From: Moorena producens 3L
GTDB lineage: Bacteria > Cyanobacteriota > Cyanobacteriia > Cyanobacteriales > Coleofasciculaceae
Length of the DNA: 64,000 nt
NCBI RefSeq assembly: GCF_000211815.1
Contig: NZ_GL890840.1
Coordinates: 378,297 to 442,296 of the forward strand
Reading direction: 5' to 3'
Position numbers and translations under genes: made by a program. Shown piece after piece: positions 17,868-27,160 of the stretch. Position 1 is the first letter of the stretch, and every line of letters begins with the position of its first letter. Below the pieces are notes generated by a model that ran no database searches, was not told where the DNA came from, and saw only the letters and a list, made by a program, of their open reading frames with translations.

Positions 17868-20423
17868 CTACAGTTCCACTCCTATGATCGCAGCTTGCTT
17901 ATTTTGCTGTGAGTTCGTAGGATTGTTGGTGGCAGATTCGAGATTAATGCCTTCTAACTGTCTGAGTACGTAAAGGTAGGAAGCTTTGGCAGTAGCACAA
18001 TCCTGGAAATTTGCCAGCAAGAGCAGTACAGCTACTGTTCCAAGAATAGCAGAAGCCATACCTGCCTGGTCAAAGGCTGCTACAGCACAGAGCAGTAGCA
18101 AAAGGAACTTAATGATTAAGGCAGGGACAGCAACCCTCGGCCAGGAGCGGAATCGCAGCAGTTGCTTACCCCCACCGTGCTCTTCAATGGTCATTAGTAT
18201 CCGGACAGCGCCGAACAACCCACCCCGCACCTCCAGATCCCAGCGGTCGAAATCACTGCCACGGTAAATCACTGCTCCCTGTTCCCGGAGTCCAAATTCT
18301 AACCTTTCCAACCACTGTTCCTGGGACTGCCAAGACTCGCTCCAGATCTGATCTTTCCGAGGTCTGGGAAATTGCAAAAAGGAGACACCACGCCTTCGCC
18401 AGGGGGTGAGCCCGTTGTCAAGGCGACCTTTGAGTCGTGCCAGGGGCTGTAGCAGATACAGGAGTACTGTCAAGCTATAAAGCTGGAAGCGGGGGAGGCG
18501 AGATGCAACAGGGGTTGTAAAAGAAGCTTTAGAAGCACTCAGGATGGCTTGAGTAACAGGTGCAGCAATAGCAGCAAGCAGGAAGGGGACTGTCCAGACC
18601 ATTGGTTTCCAGAGCAGTCCCAGGCTGGACAGCCCTGCAAGAGCGAGGATGACTAGGTACCATTCCGGCATGGTTGGCAGTGCGGGAAACAGCCCTGGTG
18701 CAGGCTGATAGACAGATTGGAACAGGGCACTACCCCAAGTCCCGTGATATATCCGACTTAAGCGCCAGCCCAGTATCTGCACTAGCCCCTTACCGTAAAG
18801 CCGCCCAGACCAATTGAGATGACCGGCGGCATTATACTTTTGTGGCCATTTCTGTTCCAGTAGGGCTTCAGCCTTACCATATCCTTGTTGCTGTTTCCAG
18901 TACATCTTCACCGAGTTGCGGCGATGATGCCAGACAACGGCGCTGGGGCTGAAACCTATTTTCCAGCCACGCTCCTGTAGCCGCCAGCAGATATCCACGT
19001 CATCCCCCGCAGCCCGAAACCGGGGATCAAATCCACCAATCTCTTGGAGGTGGGTTTTCCAGTAAGCCATGTTGCAACCAGGAATGTGTTCTGCCTCCTG
19101 ATCGGAAAGCAGGACATGGATTGGTCCTCCCGGTGCGTTGCTAACACAATCCGCTATCAAGCCATCACCGGGAGGGGGGATATTGGGTCCACCAACTCCT
19201 GCCCAGTCTCCTTTCAGGAAAGTAGCAGCTAGATAGGTGAGCCAGTGGGGATCGGGATAGGCATCGTCGTCGATGTAGGCGATGATGGCACCCGTAGCGG
19301 CTTCTAAGGCGGTATTCCGGGCACTGCTTAACCCCCTATTTTGCTTGTGGATGATTACCCGCACCTTGTATTCCTTAGCAATTGCAGCAACGCCATCAGT
19401 AGAACCGTCATCCACTACAATAACTTCATAGTTAGGATAATCGAGATATTGCAACGCTTCCAAGGTATCTCGTATGGTACTTGCTCCGTTGTAGGAGCAG
19501 ACAGCTACCGAGATCCGTGGGCAGGGGAGGTATGCCGGAAATGGTCCTGCGGCAAAGGCTTGGTGAACGGCTGAGAGCGCCGGTTTAGGACGCCTTTGGC
19601 GATCAGTGAGACCGAAATCCCAGTCTTCGATGTCAAAACCTCCCCGATACCATTCGTCAGTCCAGGCAAAGACAAAACAGCCAGCACAGCCAGCTGCCAA
19701 GATAGTTTGGATTTGCCAGTCCAGGGTTTTCGCCTGTGTTTCCTCCCCGTTTCTGAGGCTATCTAGCCCAATCTCAGCCATCACCAACGGTCGATCCCCT
19801 GCTATATTATGGAGGCGGGCAAGGTAAGCTTCCAGTCGGTCCCGGGACTCTAGATAGACATTAAAACAGACAAAATCCACAAAAGGAAGTTGTAAATACT
19901 CGGTGCTAGGATAGTTGACATAAGTCACCAGGGCTTCTGAATCTTCGGCTTTGACAGTTAGATAAAGTCTTTTGAGGAAATTCTCCACCCGTTGACGACC
20001 ATACCAGCGCACAATGGGGGCTGGTATCTCATTACCGATAGCATAGCAGAGAATTGCCTGGTGTCCAACACAGGCACGCACCCCCGCCCGTACTCGCTTT
20101 TCTATGTCTTGGATGCGCTTCTTCTGATCGAGGAAGGCAATATGCTGTTCCCAAGGTAGTCCTACCATCACATAAAGGTTGTGCTTGGCAGCCAAATCAA
20201 GCAACCAGCCAGGGGGAACAGTGTAGGTGCGAACTGAGTTAATTCCCTGTGACGCCATCATGGCAAAATCCCGGGCAACTACATCGGGTTTGGGATACAG
20301 TTCCCCCTGCCTATTGGGGCGAAATGTTCCATACGTGACTCCCTTAATATAAAGTTTTTTGCTCCCAACGACAATAAACTTGCCTTTGACTGCAGGGCAA
20401 ATTTTAGTCTTGCAACTCTTCAT
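17868..20423 (-). CDS. Glycosidase-like / GT2 glycosyltransferase fusion, membrane protein
   Basis: An 851-residue fusion and the first gene of the cluster. Residues 1-300 look like a clan GH-A TIM barrel: VKGVTYGTFRP-type start, YAIGNEIPAP with the acid/base Glu at 132, and LVMAEIGLDS with a candidate nucleophile Glu at 217. Residues 303-560 are a GT2 domain: ISVAVCSYNGASTIRDTLEA, VIVVDDGSTDG, YIDDDAYPDPHW, AGDDVDICWRLQERGW. After this come hydrophobic spans (about 590-645 and 780-815) around a cytoplasmic segment. Such fusions next to ABC exporters occur in other bacteria, but the product is undefined. A bifunctional enzyme that trims and extends a glycan at the membrane is a reasonable inference. 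Confidence 0.8.
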   Translation of the reverse strand: MKSCKTKICPAVKGKFIVVGSKKLYIKGVTYGTFRPNRQGELYPKPDVVARDFAMMASQGINSVRTYTVPPGWLLDLAAKHNLYVMVGLPWEQHIAFLDQKKRIQDIEKRVRAGVRACVGHQAILCYAIGNEIPAPIVRWYGRQRVENFLKRLYLTVKAEDSEALVTYVNYPSTEYLQLPFVDFVCFNVYLESRDRLEAYLARLHNIAGDRPLVMAEIGLDSLRNGEETQAKTLDWQIQTILAAGCAGCFVFAWTDEWYRGGFDIEDWDFGLTDRQRRPKPALSAVHQAFAAGPFPAYLPCPRISVAVCSYNGASTIRDTLEALQYLDYPNYEVIVVDDGSTDGVAAIAKEYKVRVIIHKQNRGLSSARNTALEAATGAIIAYIDDDAYPDPHWLTYLAATFLKGDWAGVGGPNIPPPGDGLIADCVSNAPGGPIHVLLSDQEAEHIPGCNMAYWKTHLQEIGGFDPRFRAAGDDVDICWRLQERGWKIGFSPSAVVWHHRRNSVKMYWKQQQGYGKAEALLEQKWPQKYNAAGHLNWSGRLYGKGLVQILGWRLSRIYHGTWGSALFQSVYQPAPGLFPALPTMPEWYLVILALAGLSSLGLLWKPMVWTVPFLLAAIAAPVTQAILSASKASFTTPVASRLPRFQLYSLTVLLYLLQPLARLKGRLDNGLTPWRRRGVSFLQFPRPRKDQIWSESWQSQEQWLERLEFGLREQGAVIYRGSDFDRWDLEVRGGLFGAVRILMTIEEHGGGKQLLRFRSWPRVAVPALIIKFLLLLLCAVAAFDQAGMASAILGTVAVLLLLANFQDCATAKASYLYVLRQLEGINLESATNNPTNSQQNKQAAIIGVEL

Positions 20424-21659
20424 AACAATTTGGGGTTGGTAAGGGAAAAAACGAATACTCCTGTCATTGTCTTGATGCAGTCGCTCCTAAGTGACTGCAT
20501 CTGTGAGGTATTGGTGAGGAGTTGATCCTCTTACATAAAGAGCACAAGGGTAGAGCTTCCCTTGACCTATAAACTATAGGAGTATCTATCTTTCCTGTGT
20601 ACAGTGTATTGATGCAGCGTATTGATGCAGTCGGCCAAAGGGGGTTTCCCCCATGAGGGACTGCATCAATACGCTGCAATATTTATGACTGATTCCTTGA
20701 ACCAGTCCGTGTTTTTTTAAAATATTGAATGAGCTGGTTGGGCGAGTAGCAACTCGACCTGTATAGGTTCCTATTTTTGGGCCAAAGCGTGACAATAGCT
20801 TTGACAATATACACCGTTGGGAACCCTTTCAAAAAGTTGAATCTGGCTACATAGCGACTAGGAAAACCAAACTTATTTTACCACACATCTGACCATTCCC
20901 ATGTCCTAAGGGCGTTAATTAACCAGGTGTGATAATCTTCAATAAAAAAAACTATCAACTTGACCAACCTTGGCGGCATATAACCAATGAGTTTTAGGAA
21001 GGTTTTGACCAGAAGTGTTGAATCGCTTAATAAAACTTACTATAAATCAGTCTAGGAGTGCTGTCAAGAAGCAATTGCTAAAAATATATAATCTTTTTAA
21101 ACCAATGAATATCACTTATTTATTGACTCATACCTCCTGGTAAATAGCGAAGTTGATCTAATCAAGATGTCATCCATTTTTGGAAATGGAGCACTCATTT
21201 TGGCTAATAATTAACTAGTCATAATTTATTCAAATATCTCACAATTTGAGCTAGATTTTTGTTGAAGGTTTTAAAGCTTGAACGCTTCTGGATAAATACA
21301 GTCTCCTGTTAGGAGTTTTCTTTGACGTATTTTTTATAACCAACTGCATCAATCCTAGCCAACTATTACTCCTAAGTCTAGGCAAAATGGCAACTATTAC
21401 TCCTAATTCGAGTAGGTTTTAGGTTTGTTTACCTGAAGAGGAATCACGGAACGGGGGACGAAGTAGTAGCAGAAACCGAAAACCCGACGCAGGTGCCATG
21501 GTTTGTAGCCAACTGCTAGCTGGGGTTTCTGTATCTGACCAGAAGAGTCAAAAGTAATATATCCTTTCAAAACCCAAGCCGTGCTCGCCCCCCCCGAATA
21601 GATAATATACTTGTTGGGAAATAGGGGAGACTAGGAGGTGAGCCTGCGGGTGAGGGGCA
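20424..21659. other. Long gene-free region upstream of the glycan cluster
   Basis: About 1.2 kb without a supportable gene, expected to hold the promoter of the minus-strand cluster. It contains a short hairpin (GATGCAGTC / GACTGCATC, about 20473-20502), a large hairpin at 20614-20677, a 16-bp direct repeat CAACTATTACTCCTAA at 21360-21375 and 21391-21406, and an AT-rich stretch (20930-21300). I see no tRNA or terminator that can be named. Confidence 0.6.
20614..20677. other. 19-bp perfect hairpin with nested palindrome
   Basis: GCAGCGTATTGATGCAGTC (20614-20632) is the exact complement of 20659-20677. Its 26-nt loop contains GGGGGTTTCCCCC, itself able to fold. It lies about 190 bases upstream of the 851-residue fusion gene. 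It could be a repeat element, a terminator for something upstream on either strand, or a regulator; the sequence cannot decide. Confidence 0.7.
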
Positions 21660-21839
21660 ATGATAACTAGTGAGCGAGCACAGAAACAAGACCGACTGCT
21701 GCGGGCACTTAGAGGGTTGAACCGGAAAGCATTTGATGAGCTAATGCCAAGGTTCAGTGCTGTCTATGAGCAATTTGCCAACAACTCTTATAATAATAAG
21801 GTTAAAATTCTGGCAACTCTATTAGTTATGGGGATTTAA
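21660..21839 (+). pseudogene. IS5-type transposase N-terminal fragment
   Basis: From ATG 21660 a 59-residue frame reads MITSERAQKQDRLLRALRGL then NRKAFDELMPRFSAVYEQ. This is the helix-turn-helix start of IS5-type transposases common in cyanobacteria. The frame then switches to unrelated NNSYNNKVKILATLLVMGI and stops at 21837-21839. All catalytic DDE parts are absent. It lies 2 bases before the parB-like gene, so the fragment may now supply its leader. Recognition is by motif similarity only. Confidence 0.65.
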
Positions 21840-21841
21840 AC

Positions 21842-22810
21842 ATGAGTCCTAGACAAACTACCAGACAAGCGTCCACCAGGTCGACGAAGTCTAAGCCAAA
21901 AAACGTTGTTCAACCGGAAAAAGAAGCTATCATTACTGTATTTCCGGAAAGGCAAGAAGATGCTTCCGCTTTAGCTGCTAAATTAGTACCACTATCCCAG
22001 ATTGTCCTGCCAGCTACTCAACCCAGGCACTATTTTGACCCCAAGGCAATGCAATCTCTGGTGGAGTCAGTAGGCCGTGAAGGTATCCTCCAGCCTTTAT
22101 TAGTAAGGCCAGTGGGTGATAAGTATGAGTTGGTGGCTGGAGAAAGAAGATATCGCGCCGCTCAAGAATGCTCCTTGAGCGAAGTGCCTGTAACCATCCG
22201 GGAGATGTCTGATACTCAGGCAATACAGTATGCGCTGACGGAGAATCTGCAACGAGAGGATTTGAACCCGGTGGAGGAGACAGAAGGTATTTTGGATTTA
22301 CTGGCGCTGAGGTTGTTAACCGATAGGGGATGGGTTATCTCACTGTTAAATAAATTATCAAAAACTAAACGGCACCTGGCGGCGGACAACGATGTCCGCC
22401 CAGAAGATCAACAGATACTTACAGACGTGTTTGCCAGTATTGGCAAGATGTCTCCTGAGTCTTTCCGAACCCACAGGCTGCCATTACTCAACCTTCCTAG
22501 TGATATCTTGGAGGCGTTGAGGTCTGGGTCAATCGAATATACAAAAGCTAGGGAAATAGGCAAGGTAGAATCGGAATCTGACCGCATGGAGATTCTGGAG
22601 GCTGCTATAGAGTATAATTTATCAATCAATCAAATTCGAGAGAGGGTGAAAGGTTTACAGCCTCCCTCACCAGAGAGGGAACTGCAACAGCAATTGGAAA
22701 GTACCTACAAACGAGTGAAAAAATTTAAGGTGTGCTCTAATCCTGACAAACAGGATAGGTTGAAATCTTTGTTGGCAGAACTGGAAGCTTTGATTGCTGA
22801 AGATAAATAA
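21842..22810 (+). CDS. ParB/RepB/Spo0J-family partition protein
   Basis: A 322-residue ParB-like protein. After a basic, low-complexity N-terminus come the ParB N-domain motifs: LSQIVLPATQPRHYFD, LVESVGREGILQPLLVRP, ELVAGERRYRAAQE (the CTP/arginine box) and ALTENLQREDLNPVEETEGI. A helix-turn-helix DNA-binding region follows about residues 165-255, and the C-terminus is predicted helical. The family loads on parS sites and partitions plasmids or chromosomes with ParA; no parA is visible here. An orphan ParB next to a transposase scrap suggests a former plasmid or mobile unit (inference). Confidence 0.85.
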   Translation: MSPRQTTRQASTRSTKSKPKNVVQPEKEAIITVFPERQEDASALAAKLVPLSQIVLPATQPRHYFDPKAMQSLVESVGREGILQPLLVRPVGDKYELVAGERRYRAAQECSLSEVPVTIREMSDTQAIQYALTENLQREDLNPVEETEGILDLLALRLLTDRGWVISLLNKLSKTKRHLAADNDVRPEDQQILTDVFASIGKMSPESFRTHRLPLLNLPSDILEALRSGSIEYTKAREIGKVESESDRMEILEAAIEYNLSINQIRERVKGLQPPSPERELQQQLESTYKRVKKFKVCSNPDKQDRLKSLLAELEALIAEDK

Positions 22811-22835
22811 GAGCATCTTTGGCGGCTATCAATGT

Positions 22836-24800
22836 TCACCTTCTACCTGGGATGGCTTTAGCTGCCTCAATCTTGATATTCCATCTATCCAGTGTGATTC
22901 CGACAGTTTGCTCAAGTCTTGTCAAAGCTCTTAAATAGTCAATCCTGGCATTAAGCTCCCTATTTTTGGCCTGTACCAAGTCATTCTCGAAATCCAAAAC
23001 ATCGATCAGTCGAGTTCCTCTGACTCCCAATCTCAGTTTTTCCCGTTCGTTCTGTAGTTGTTGTTCAGATAATTCTCTGGCTTGCCGCGCCAGTTGTATC
23101 TGTCTTAGATTGAATTTCACATCTCTAATTCTGTTATTAATTTCAATTTCTAGAGTTTCACGTGCTTCCTGCAAATTGTTATTGGCTTGTTGGAGTTGAA
23201 TGTTACTGCGTTCAACAGCCTGTTCTAGGCTAAGATTACCCAATTCACGTTTTAAAGTCAGTCTGCCCCTCAAGTCCATTGTATCATCGCCTACCAGAGT
23301 GGTGGTAGTTAAGTCATAGTCTACCTGGAAATCTAAGTTCCAGCGCCTTTCATTTTTGGCCAGCAATAGGTTTAATTTAGCGATTTCTAATCGGCTCACA
23401 GATTGCAAATAATCTGGGTTGTTTACCAAAGCTAATTGCTGTAGCTTCTCTGACTCCAGAGGGGTTGAGTCTACTGGAGCCGGAATATCTGCAGCTACCA
23501 GTTCTAAATTTTGCTCAAGTTCGAGAATCTCAATCAGATCTAAACCAGCTTGAGCAAGTCTATTCCTAGCTGTTAATAAGCTCACTTCTCGGTTAGCCAC
23601 TTCTGTCTCGCTTTGGACGAGTTCAACCCGTGCTCGCCTGCCAGCATCAATCAAAGCCTCTATAACTTCCATTTGCCGTTTGGCGCTCTCTAGGGAAAGC
23701 TGCTCGATTTTGATTTGTTCCTGAGCTTGGAGTAACCTCAGGTAAGCTTCGATAGCATTTGTAATGGTGTTGATCAGATTCGATTTTAACTCAACAATGT
23801 TGATCGCTTCTTCCTGCCGGGCAATCTGAATAGGAGCTCTGTTGACATCTACTCCAAATCCCCTTAAGAGAGGTTGTATAAAACTGAAAGTTAAATTTTG
23901 ACTTAATAAGTCGTCTCCGATGCTGCTAATATTATTACTGTCTTGCAATCTACCTCTAGGACTCCACGTCACCTTCAGGTCTCCACCAGTGATGATATTG
24001 AGATCCAAGGTTACAGCTAAATTTAATTCACTGTCTGTTCTTAGAGTGGATCCTAACTGGTTACGATTGAATTCAACGAACATTTCTGGGGTAAAATTGG
24101 GAGCAAATTCATCTTCAGCTACTGCCAGTTCTTGTAGGTCAATTATCCTTTGAAGGTAAGCGTTTTTGATAATTCTATTATTTTGCAAGGCTAAGATGAC
24201 AACATTAGAAAGGGTTAATTTTAGTTTCTGCGGCTTTGTTGCTAATTCTTCCTGCTCTTGTTCTTTTCTAGTTTCAGTATCGGGCTGAGTCCGTTCTGCT
24301 TTTTCCTGGAAATTTGCCTTGATAGGTTGAGTTTGGTTGTTACTTCGATTGGTAGTTAGAGAAGCAAAACTTGGCATCTGCACCACTGAACTGCTCTCTG
24401 TCTTGTGTTCCTGAGGAACGCTCCAAAAACGGCTCTTTCCACTGGGATTAATGAAAGGAACACTCGAACTTCTCCCCTTTTGTGCGTCTCCCCTTTTGTG
24501 CGTTCCGCCATCGGGTTTTTTAAGAGCATTCGACTGGCGGTGTTTTCCGCTGCTTATGGATGGAAGAAACACGGCGACTTCTCCCCTATTTCCCCCAGCT
24601 TCACCAACAATGCCTGCTTGCCCAACTTGTTGATTGAGAGGACTGACGTTTACTAAAAGATTTGTGGCATTGGCAGTTTGGATAGGATTAAAAGGCAACT
24701 CAGGATGAGGATTGGTTTGAGAGGGTTGAGGGACGACAAAAGTACAAACCGTCCCCAAAATTGCCGACAGAGGTATCATTACGTCAAGTCTGTTGTACAT
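22836..24800 (-). CDS. TolC-family outer membrane efflux protein
   Basis: A 654-residue outer-membrane channel. An N-terminal hydrophobic segment (MIPLSAILGTVCTFVV) acts as signal sequence. It is followed by ~170 residues of low-complexity, Ser/Pro/Gln-rich sequence, longer than in most TolC proteins. From about residue 200 the two tandem TolC repeats appear: LTLSNVVILALQNNRIIKNA, TSFIQPLLRGFG-type, ARVELVQSETEVANREVSLL, and EREKLRLGVRGTRLIDVLDF near the end. Long helices with coiled-coil pattern form the periplasmic tunnel. It should complete a trans-envelope pump with the HlyD-like and MacB-like genes downstream. Confidence 0.9.
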   Translation of the reverse strand: MYNRLDVMIPLSAILGTVCTFVVPQPSQTNPHPELPFNPIQTANATNLLVNVSPLNQQVGQAGIVGEAGGNRGEVAVFLPSISSGKHRQSNALKKPDGGTHKRGDAQKGRSSSVPFINPSGKSRFWSVPQEHKTESSSVVQMPSFASLTTNRSNNQTQPIKANFQEKAERTQPDTETRKEQEQEELATKPQKLKLTLSNVVILALQNNRIIKNAYLQRIIDLQELAVAEDEFAPNFTPEMFVEFNRNQLGSTLRTDSELNLAVTLDLNIITGGDLKVTWSPRGRLQDSNNISSIGDDLLSQNLTFSFIQPLLRGFGVDVNRAPIQIARQEEAINIVELKSNLINTITNAIEAYLRLLQAQEQIKIEQLSLESAKRQMEVIEALIDAGRRARVELVQSETEVANREVSLLTARNRLAQAGLDLIEILELEQNLELVAADIPAPVDSTPLESEKLQQLALVNNPDYLQSVSRLEIAKLNLLLAKNERRWNLDFQVDYDLTTTTLVGDDTMDLRGRLTLKRELGNLSLEQAVERSNIQLQQANNNLQEARETLEIEINNRIRDVKFNLRQIQLARQARELSEQQLQNEREKLRLGVRGTRLIDVLDFENDLVQAKNRELNARIDYLRALTRLEQTVGITLDRWNIKIEAAKAIPGRR

Positions 24801-24953
24801 CTAATCACCCAAGTAGCAATAAGCGCGAATTGGGAATTTTTTAATCTTTATCCTTTTCACACATCCCATATCTATGTTGCTAAAATTACATTAGCTATTC
24901 TAACTTGTTGAAATCCAACGAATCTAATCAATGATTCAATCGAAATTGCACAA

Positions 24954-25688
24954 ATGGTAAGTAATCAGTACCAACCTGTGGCTATTCGCTTGGAGGAGGT
25001 TTCTAAAGTTTATGGCAGTGGCCATACAGCAGTTCACGCCATTTCTAACATTAACCTGATTATAGAGCAGGGTGAATATTGCTCAATTATGGGCACATCT
25101 GGCTCGGGAAAATCCACAACCATGAATATAATTGGTTGTCTTGACCAACCAACCTCAGGACACTATTATCTCGATAATCTAGATGTTTCTGGGCTAACTG
25201 ATGTAGAGTTAGCCCAGATTCGCAATCGCAATATTGGCTTTGTCTTCCAGCAGTTCCACTTATTGCCTAAGATGACAGCGCTGGACAATGTGATTTTGCC
25301 AATGGTTTATGCAGGGATGCCAAAGGCAGAAAGACGCGATCGCGCCGAGGAAGCCTTGAAGCGAGTGGGTTTAGAAAATCGGATGTATAATAAACCCACT
25401 CAATTATCTGGGGGACAGCAGCAAAGAGTAGCGATCGCTCGGGCTATTGCCAACAACCCTGTTCTCTTGCTCGCCGACGAACCGACTGGAGCTCTCGACT
25501 CTCGCACTACTGGGGAAGTGATGGAATTGTTTGGGGAACTCAATGCCAGTGGTATCACCGTAGTGATGGTAACCCATGAGCCAGAGGTAGCCCGTCTCAC
25601 CAGGCGCATTGTCTGGTTCCGTGATGGGGAAGTGGTGCATTCCCATCTTACGCCAGAGGAGATGCTTCAGGTTGCCGTTGCTTATTAG
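24954..25688 (+). CDS. ABC transporter ATP-binding protein (MacB/LolD type)
   Basis: A 244-residue ATPase with all key motifs: Walker A GTSGSGKST (about residue 46), Q-loop region FVFQQFHLLPKMTALDNV, signature LSGGQQQRVAIARAI, Walker B VLLLADEPTGALDS and the switch VMVTHEPEVA. The LPKMTALDNVILPMVYAG stretch is typical of MacB/LolD ATPases that serve FtsX-like permeases. It lies on the plus strand facing its presumed partner permease (minus strand), so the pair converges rather than forming one operon. It is cytoplasmic. Confidence 0.9.
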   Translation: MVSNQYQPVAIRLEEVSKVYGSGHTAVHAISNINLIIEQGEYCSIMGTSGSGKSTTMNIIGCLDQPTSGHYYLDNLDVSGLTDVELAQIRNRNIGFVFQQFHLLPKMTALDNVILPMVYAGMPKAERRDRAEEALKRVGLENRMYNKPTQLSGGQQQRVAIARAIANNPVLLLADEPTGALDSRTTGEVMELFGELNASGITVVMVTHEPEVARLTRRIVWFRDGEVVHSHLTPEEMLQVAVAY

Positions 25689-25714
25689 GGATTGGCGATG
25701 GGGAAGAGTTGTTT

Positions 25715-25844
25715 ATATCAAGTCCGGATAATTAGTGATAAAAAACCTTCTCTCTTGAAACCTTACTCCTTTACTTCTGCCTTCTGCCTTCTGCCCTCTG
25801 CCTTGCTTTCGCGCCTCGTGTAAGTATTCAACTGGACATGATAT
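25715..25844. repeat. 130-bp miniature inverted repeat, copy 2, between convergent genes
   Basis: A copy of the repeat at 1833-1963: ATATCAAGTCCGG on the left, CTGGACATGATAT on the right, GAAACCTTACTCCTTTACTT and a CTTCTGC tract inside. Its right end directly touches the stop codon of the permease gene (25844-25846). Placed between convergent genes it could act as a bidirectional terminator (inference). Confidence 0.7.
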
Positions 25845-27022
25845 TACTTCGATGAGCGCAGTGCTTTCACTGGATCTAGTTTGCTGGCTTGCACGGCGGG
25901 GAAGAAAACACTGCCTACCCCTACCACCACTGCCGAGCTTAATGCCAAGGTGGCCGTTTCCAATTCAAATTCGTAGGGCAACTCAAACTTATTGGCAACC
26001 CCAATCGTCGCCCAATGTACCGTGGCGATCGCAACTGTACCTCCAACGAGACTTAGTAAAACAGCTTCTAGAATAAACTGCAGCCTAATCTCTGTCTGGG
26101 TTGCGCCGATTGCTCGCCGCAGGCCAATTTCTTGGGTGCGTTCAACCACTGAGGCAAGGGTAATATTGGCAATGCCAACACCGCCAACCAAAAGCGTAAT
26201 GATTGCTAGGACTAGCAGTCCCCGGGAAACAAATACCAGTGTTTGCCGTTGCTCCAAGATATCATCAATGTTATTCTGAGCCCAAAACATTCCACCTGGG
26301 TAGCGTTGGGATAACAGCTGCTGAGCCTGCTGTTCTAGGTCTTTCATGTCTTTGAGATTGTTGGGGCGCAGCTGAAGTCCTCCGATATCACGACCGCCGC
26401 TCAAAACTCTATAGAGGGACAAGGGCACCAGCATCTCACCGTTTGGTTTATACTCTGCAGTTCTTAGCTTAGTTTCGATTACCCCTATGACGATATAGGG
26501 CTGGTCAGCGGCATAAAGGCGTTGCCCTATCGGGTTTTGCCCAGGAAAAAGTTGCTCTGCCAAAAATTGATCTATGACCGCCAAAGGTCGATAGTTGGCA
26601 AAATCAGCAACACTGAAGAACCGCCCCTGCAGGATTGCTCGACCCGAAGTCAGCAGGTAGTCTTGGGAAACTGCATGGATAGAAAGGTTCGCCTGCTTAT
26701 CTTGGAAGATGACTTGACCGCTATCAAACCCAGTATAGGTACTGATGGCATACAAGCCTACCATTCTCTGTTTTAAGAATTCCATATCTTCTAGCTGAAG
26801 CTTTCTGCCATCGTTGGTCCAATAATAGACGCTCAACTGAGGTGCTTCTCGCTCGGCTAGTTGTTGTTCAATAACAGTTCGGCTGATACTGCGTATTTGT
26901 AAGGTGGCGCTGACTGAAGCGACCCCCATAAAAACGCCCAGGGTTGTTAGCAAAGAACGTAAGGGGTTACCACTTAGAGAGTTGTAAGTTAGAGCAACTA
27001 AGTCAAGGGGTGAGATGCTCAT
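25844..27022 (-). CDS. MacB-like ABC permease (FtsX domain)
   Basis: The start is set at ATG 27022 (MSISPLDLVALTYNSLSGNP), giving 392 residues. The frame also runs upstream through an AAAT microsatellite that would encode IYLF repeats. The protein has the MacB plan: an N-terminal membrane span (LRSLLTTLGVFMGVASVSA), a periplasmic domain of about 200 residues (IGQRLYAADQPYIVIGVIET), and three C-terminal spans including GLLVLAIITLLVGGVGIANI, ERTQEIGLRRAIGATQTEI and ALSSAVVVGVGSVFFPA. Such permeases use ATP-driven conformational change to push substrates from the periplasm through TolC. No clear ribosome site precedes ATG 27022, because repeat sequence fills that space. Confidence 0.85.
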   Translation of the reverse strand: MSISPLDLVALTYNSLSGNPLRSLLTTLGVFMGVASVSATLQIRSISRTVIEQQLAEREAPQLSVYYWTNDGRKLQLEDMEFLKQRMVGLYAISTYTGFDSGQVIFQDKQANLSIHAVSQDYLLTSGRAILQGRFFSVADFANYRPLAVIDQFLAEQLFPGQNPIGQRLYAADQPYIVIGVIETKLRTAEYKPNGEMLVPLSLYRVLSGGRDIGGLQLRPNNLKDMKDLEQQAQQLLSQRYPGGMFWAQNNIDDILEQRQTLVFVSRGLLVLAIITLLVGGVGIANITLASVVERTQEIGLRRAIGATQTEIRLQFILEAVLLSLVGGTVAIATVHWATIGVANKFELPYEFELETATLALSSAVVVGVGSVFFPAVQASKLDPVKALRSSK

Positions 27023-27032
27023 GAGCAATTCA

Positions 27033-27104
<72 letters not shown>

Positions 27105-27160
27105 AGCAAGTGTTTTGGCTGCTTCTGAAAAGTTTTGAGCAACCATTGCTTCGATTTGCT

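Noticed and set aside
21572..21680. GTGCTCGC / GCGAGCAC as terminal repeats of the IS5-type remnant
   Set aside because: The arms are only 8 bp, one lies inside the transposase coding part, and no target duplication was seen.
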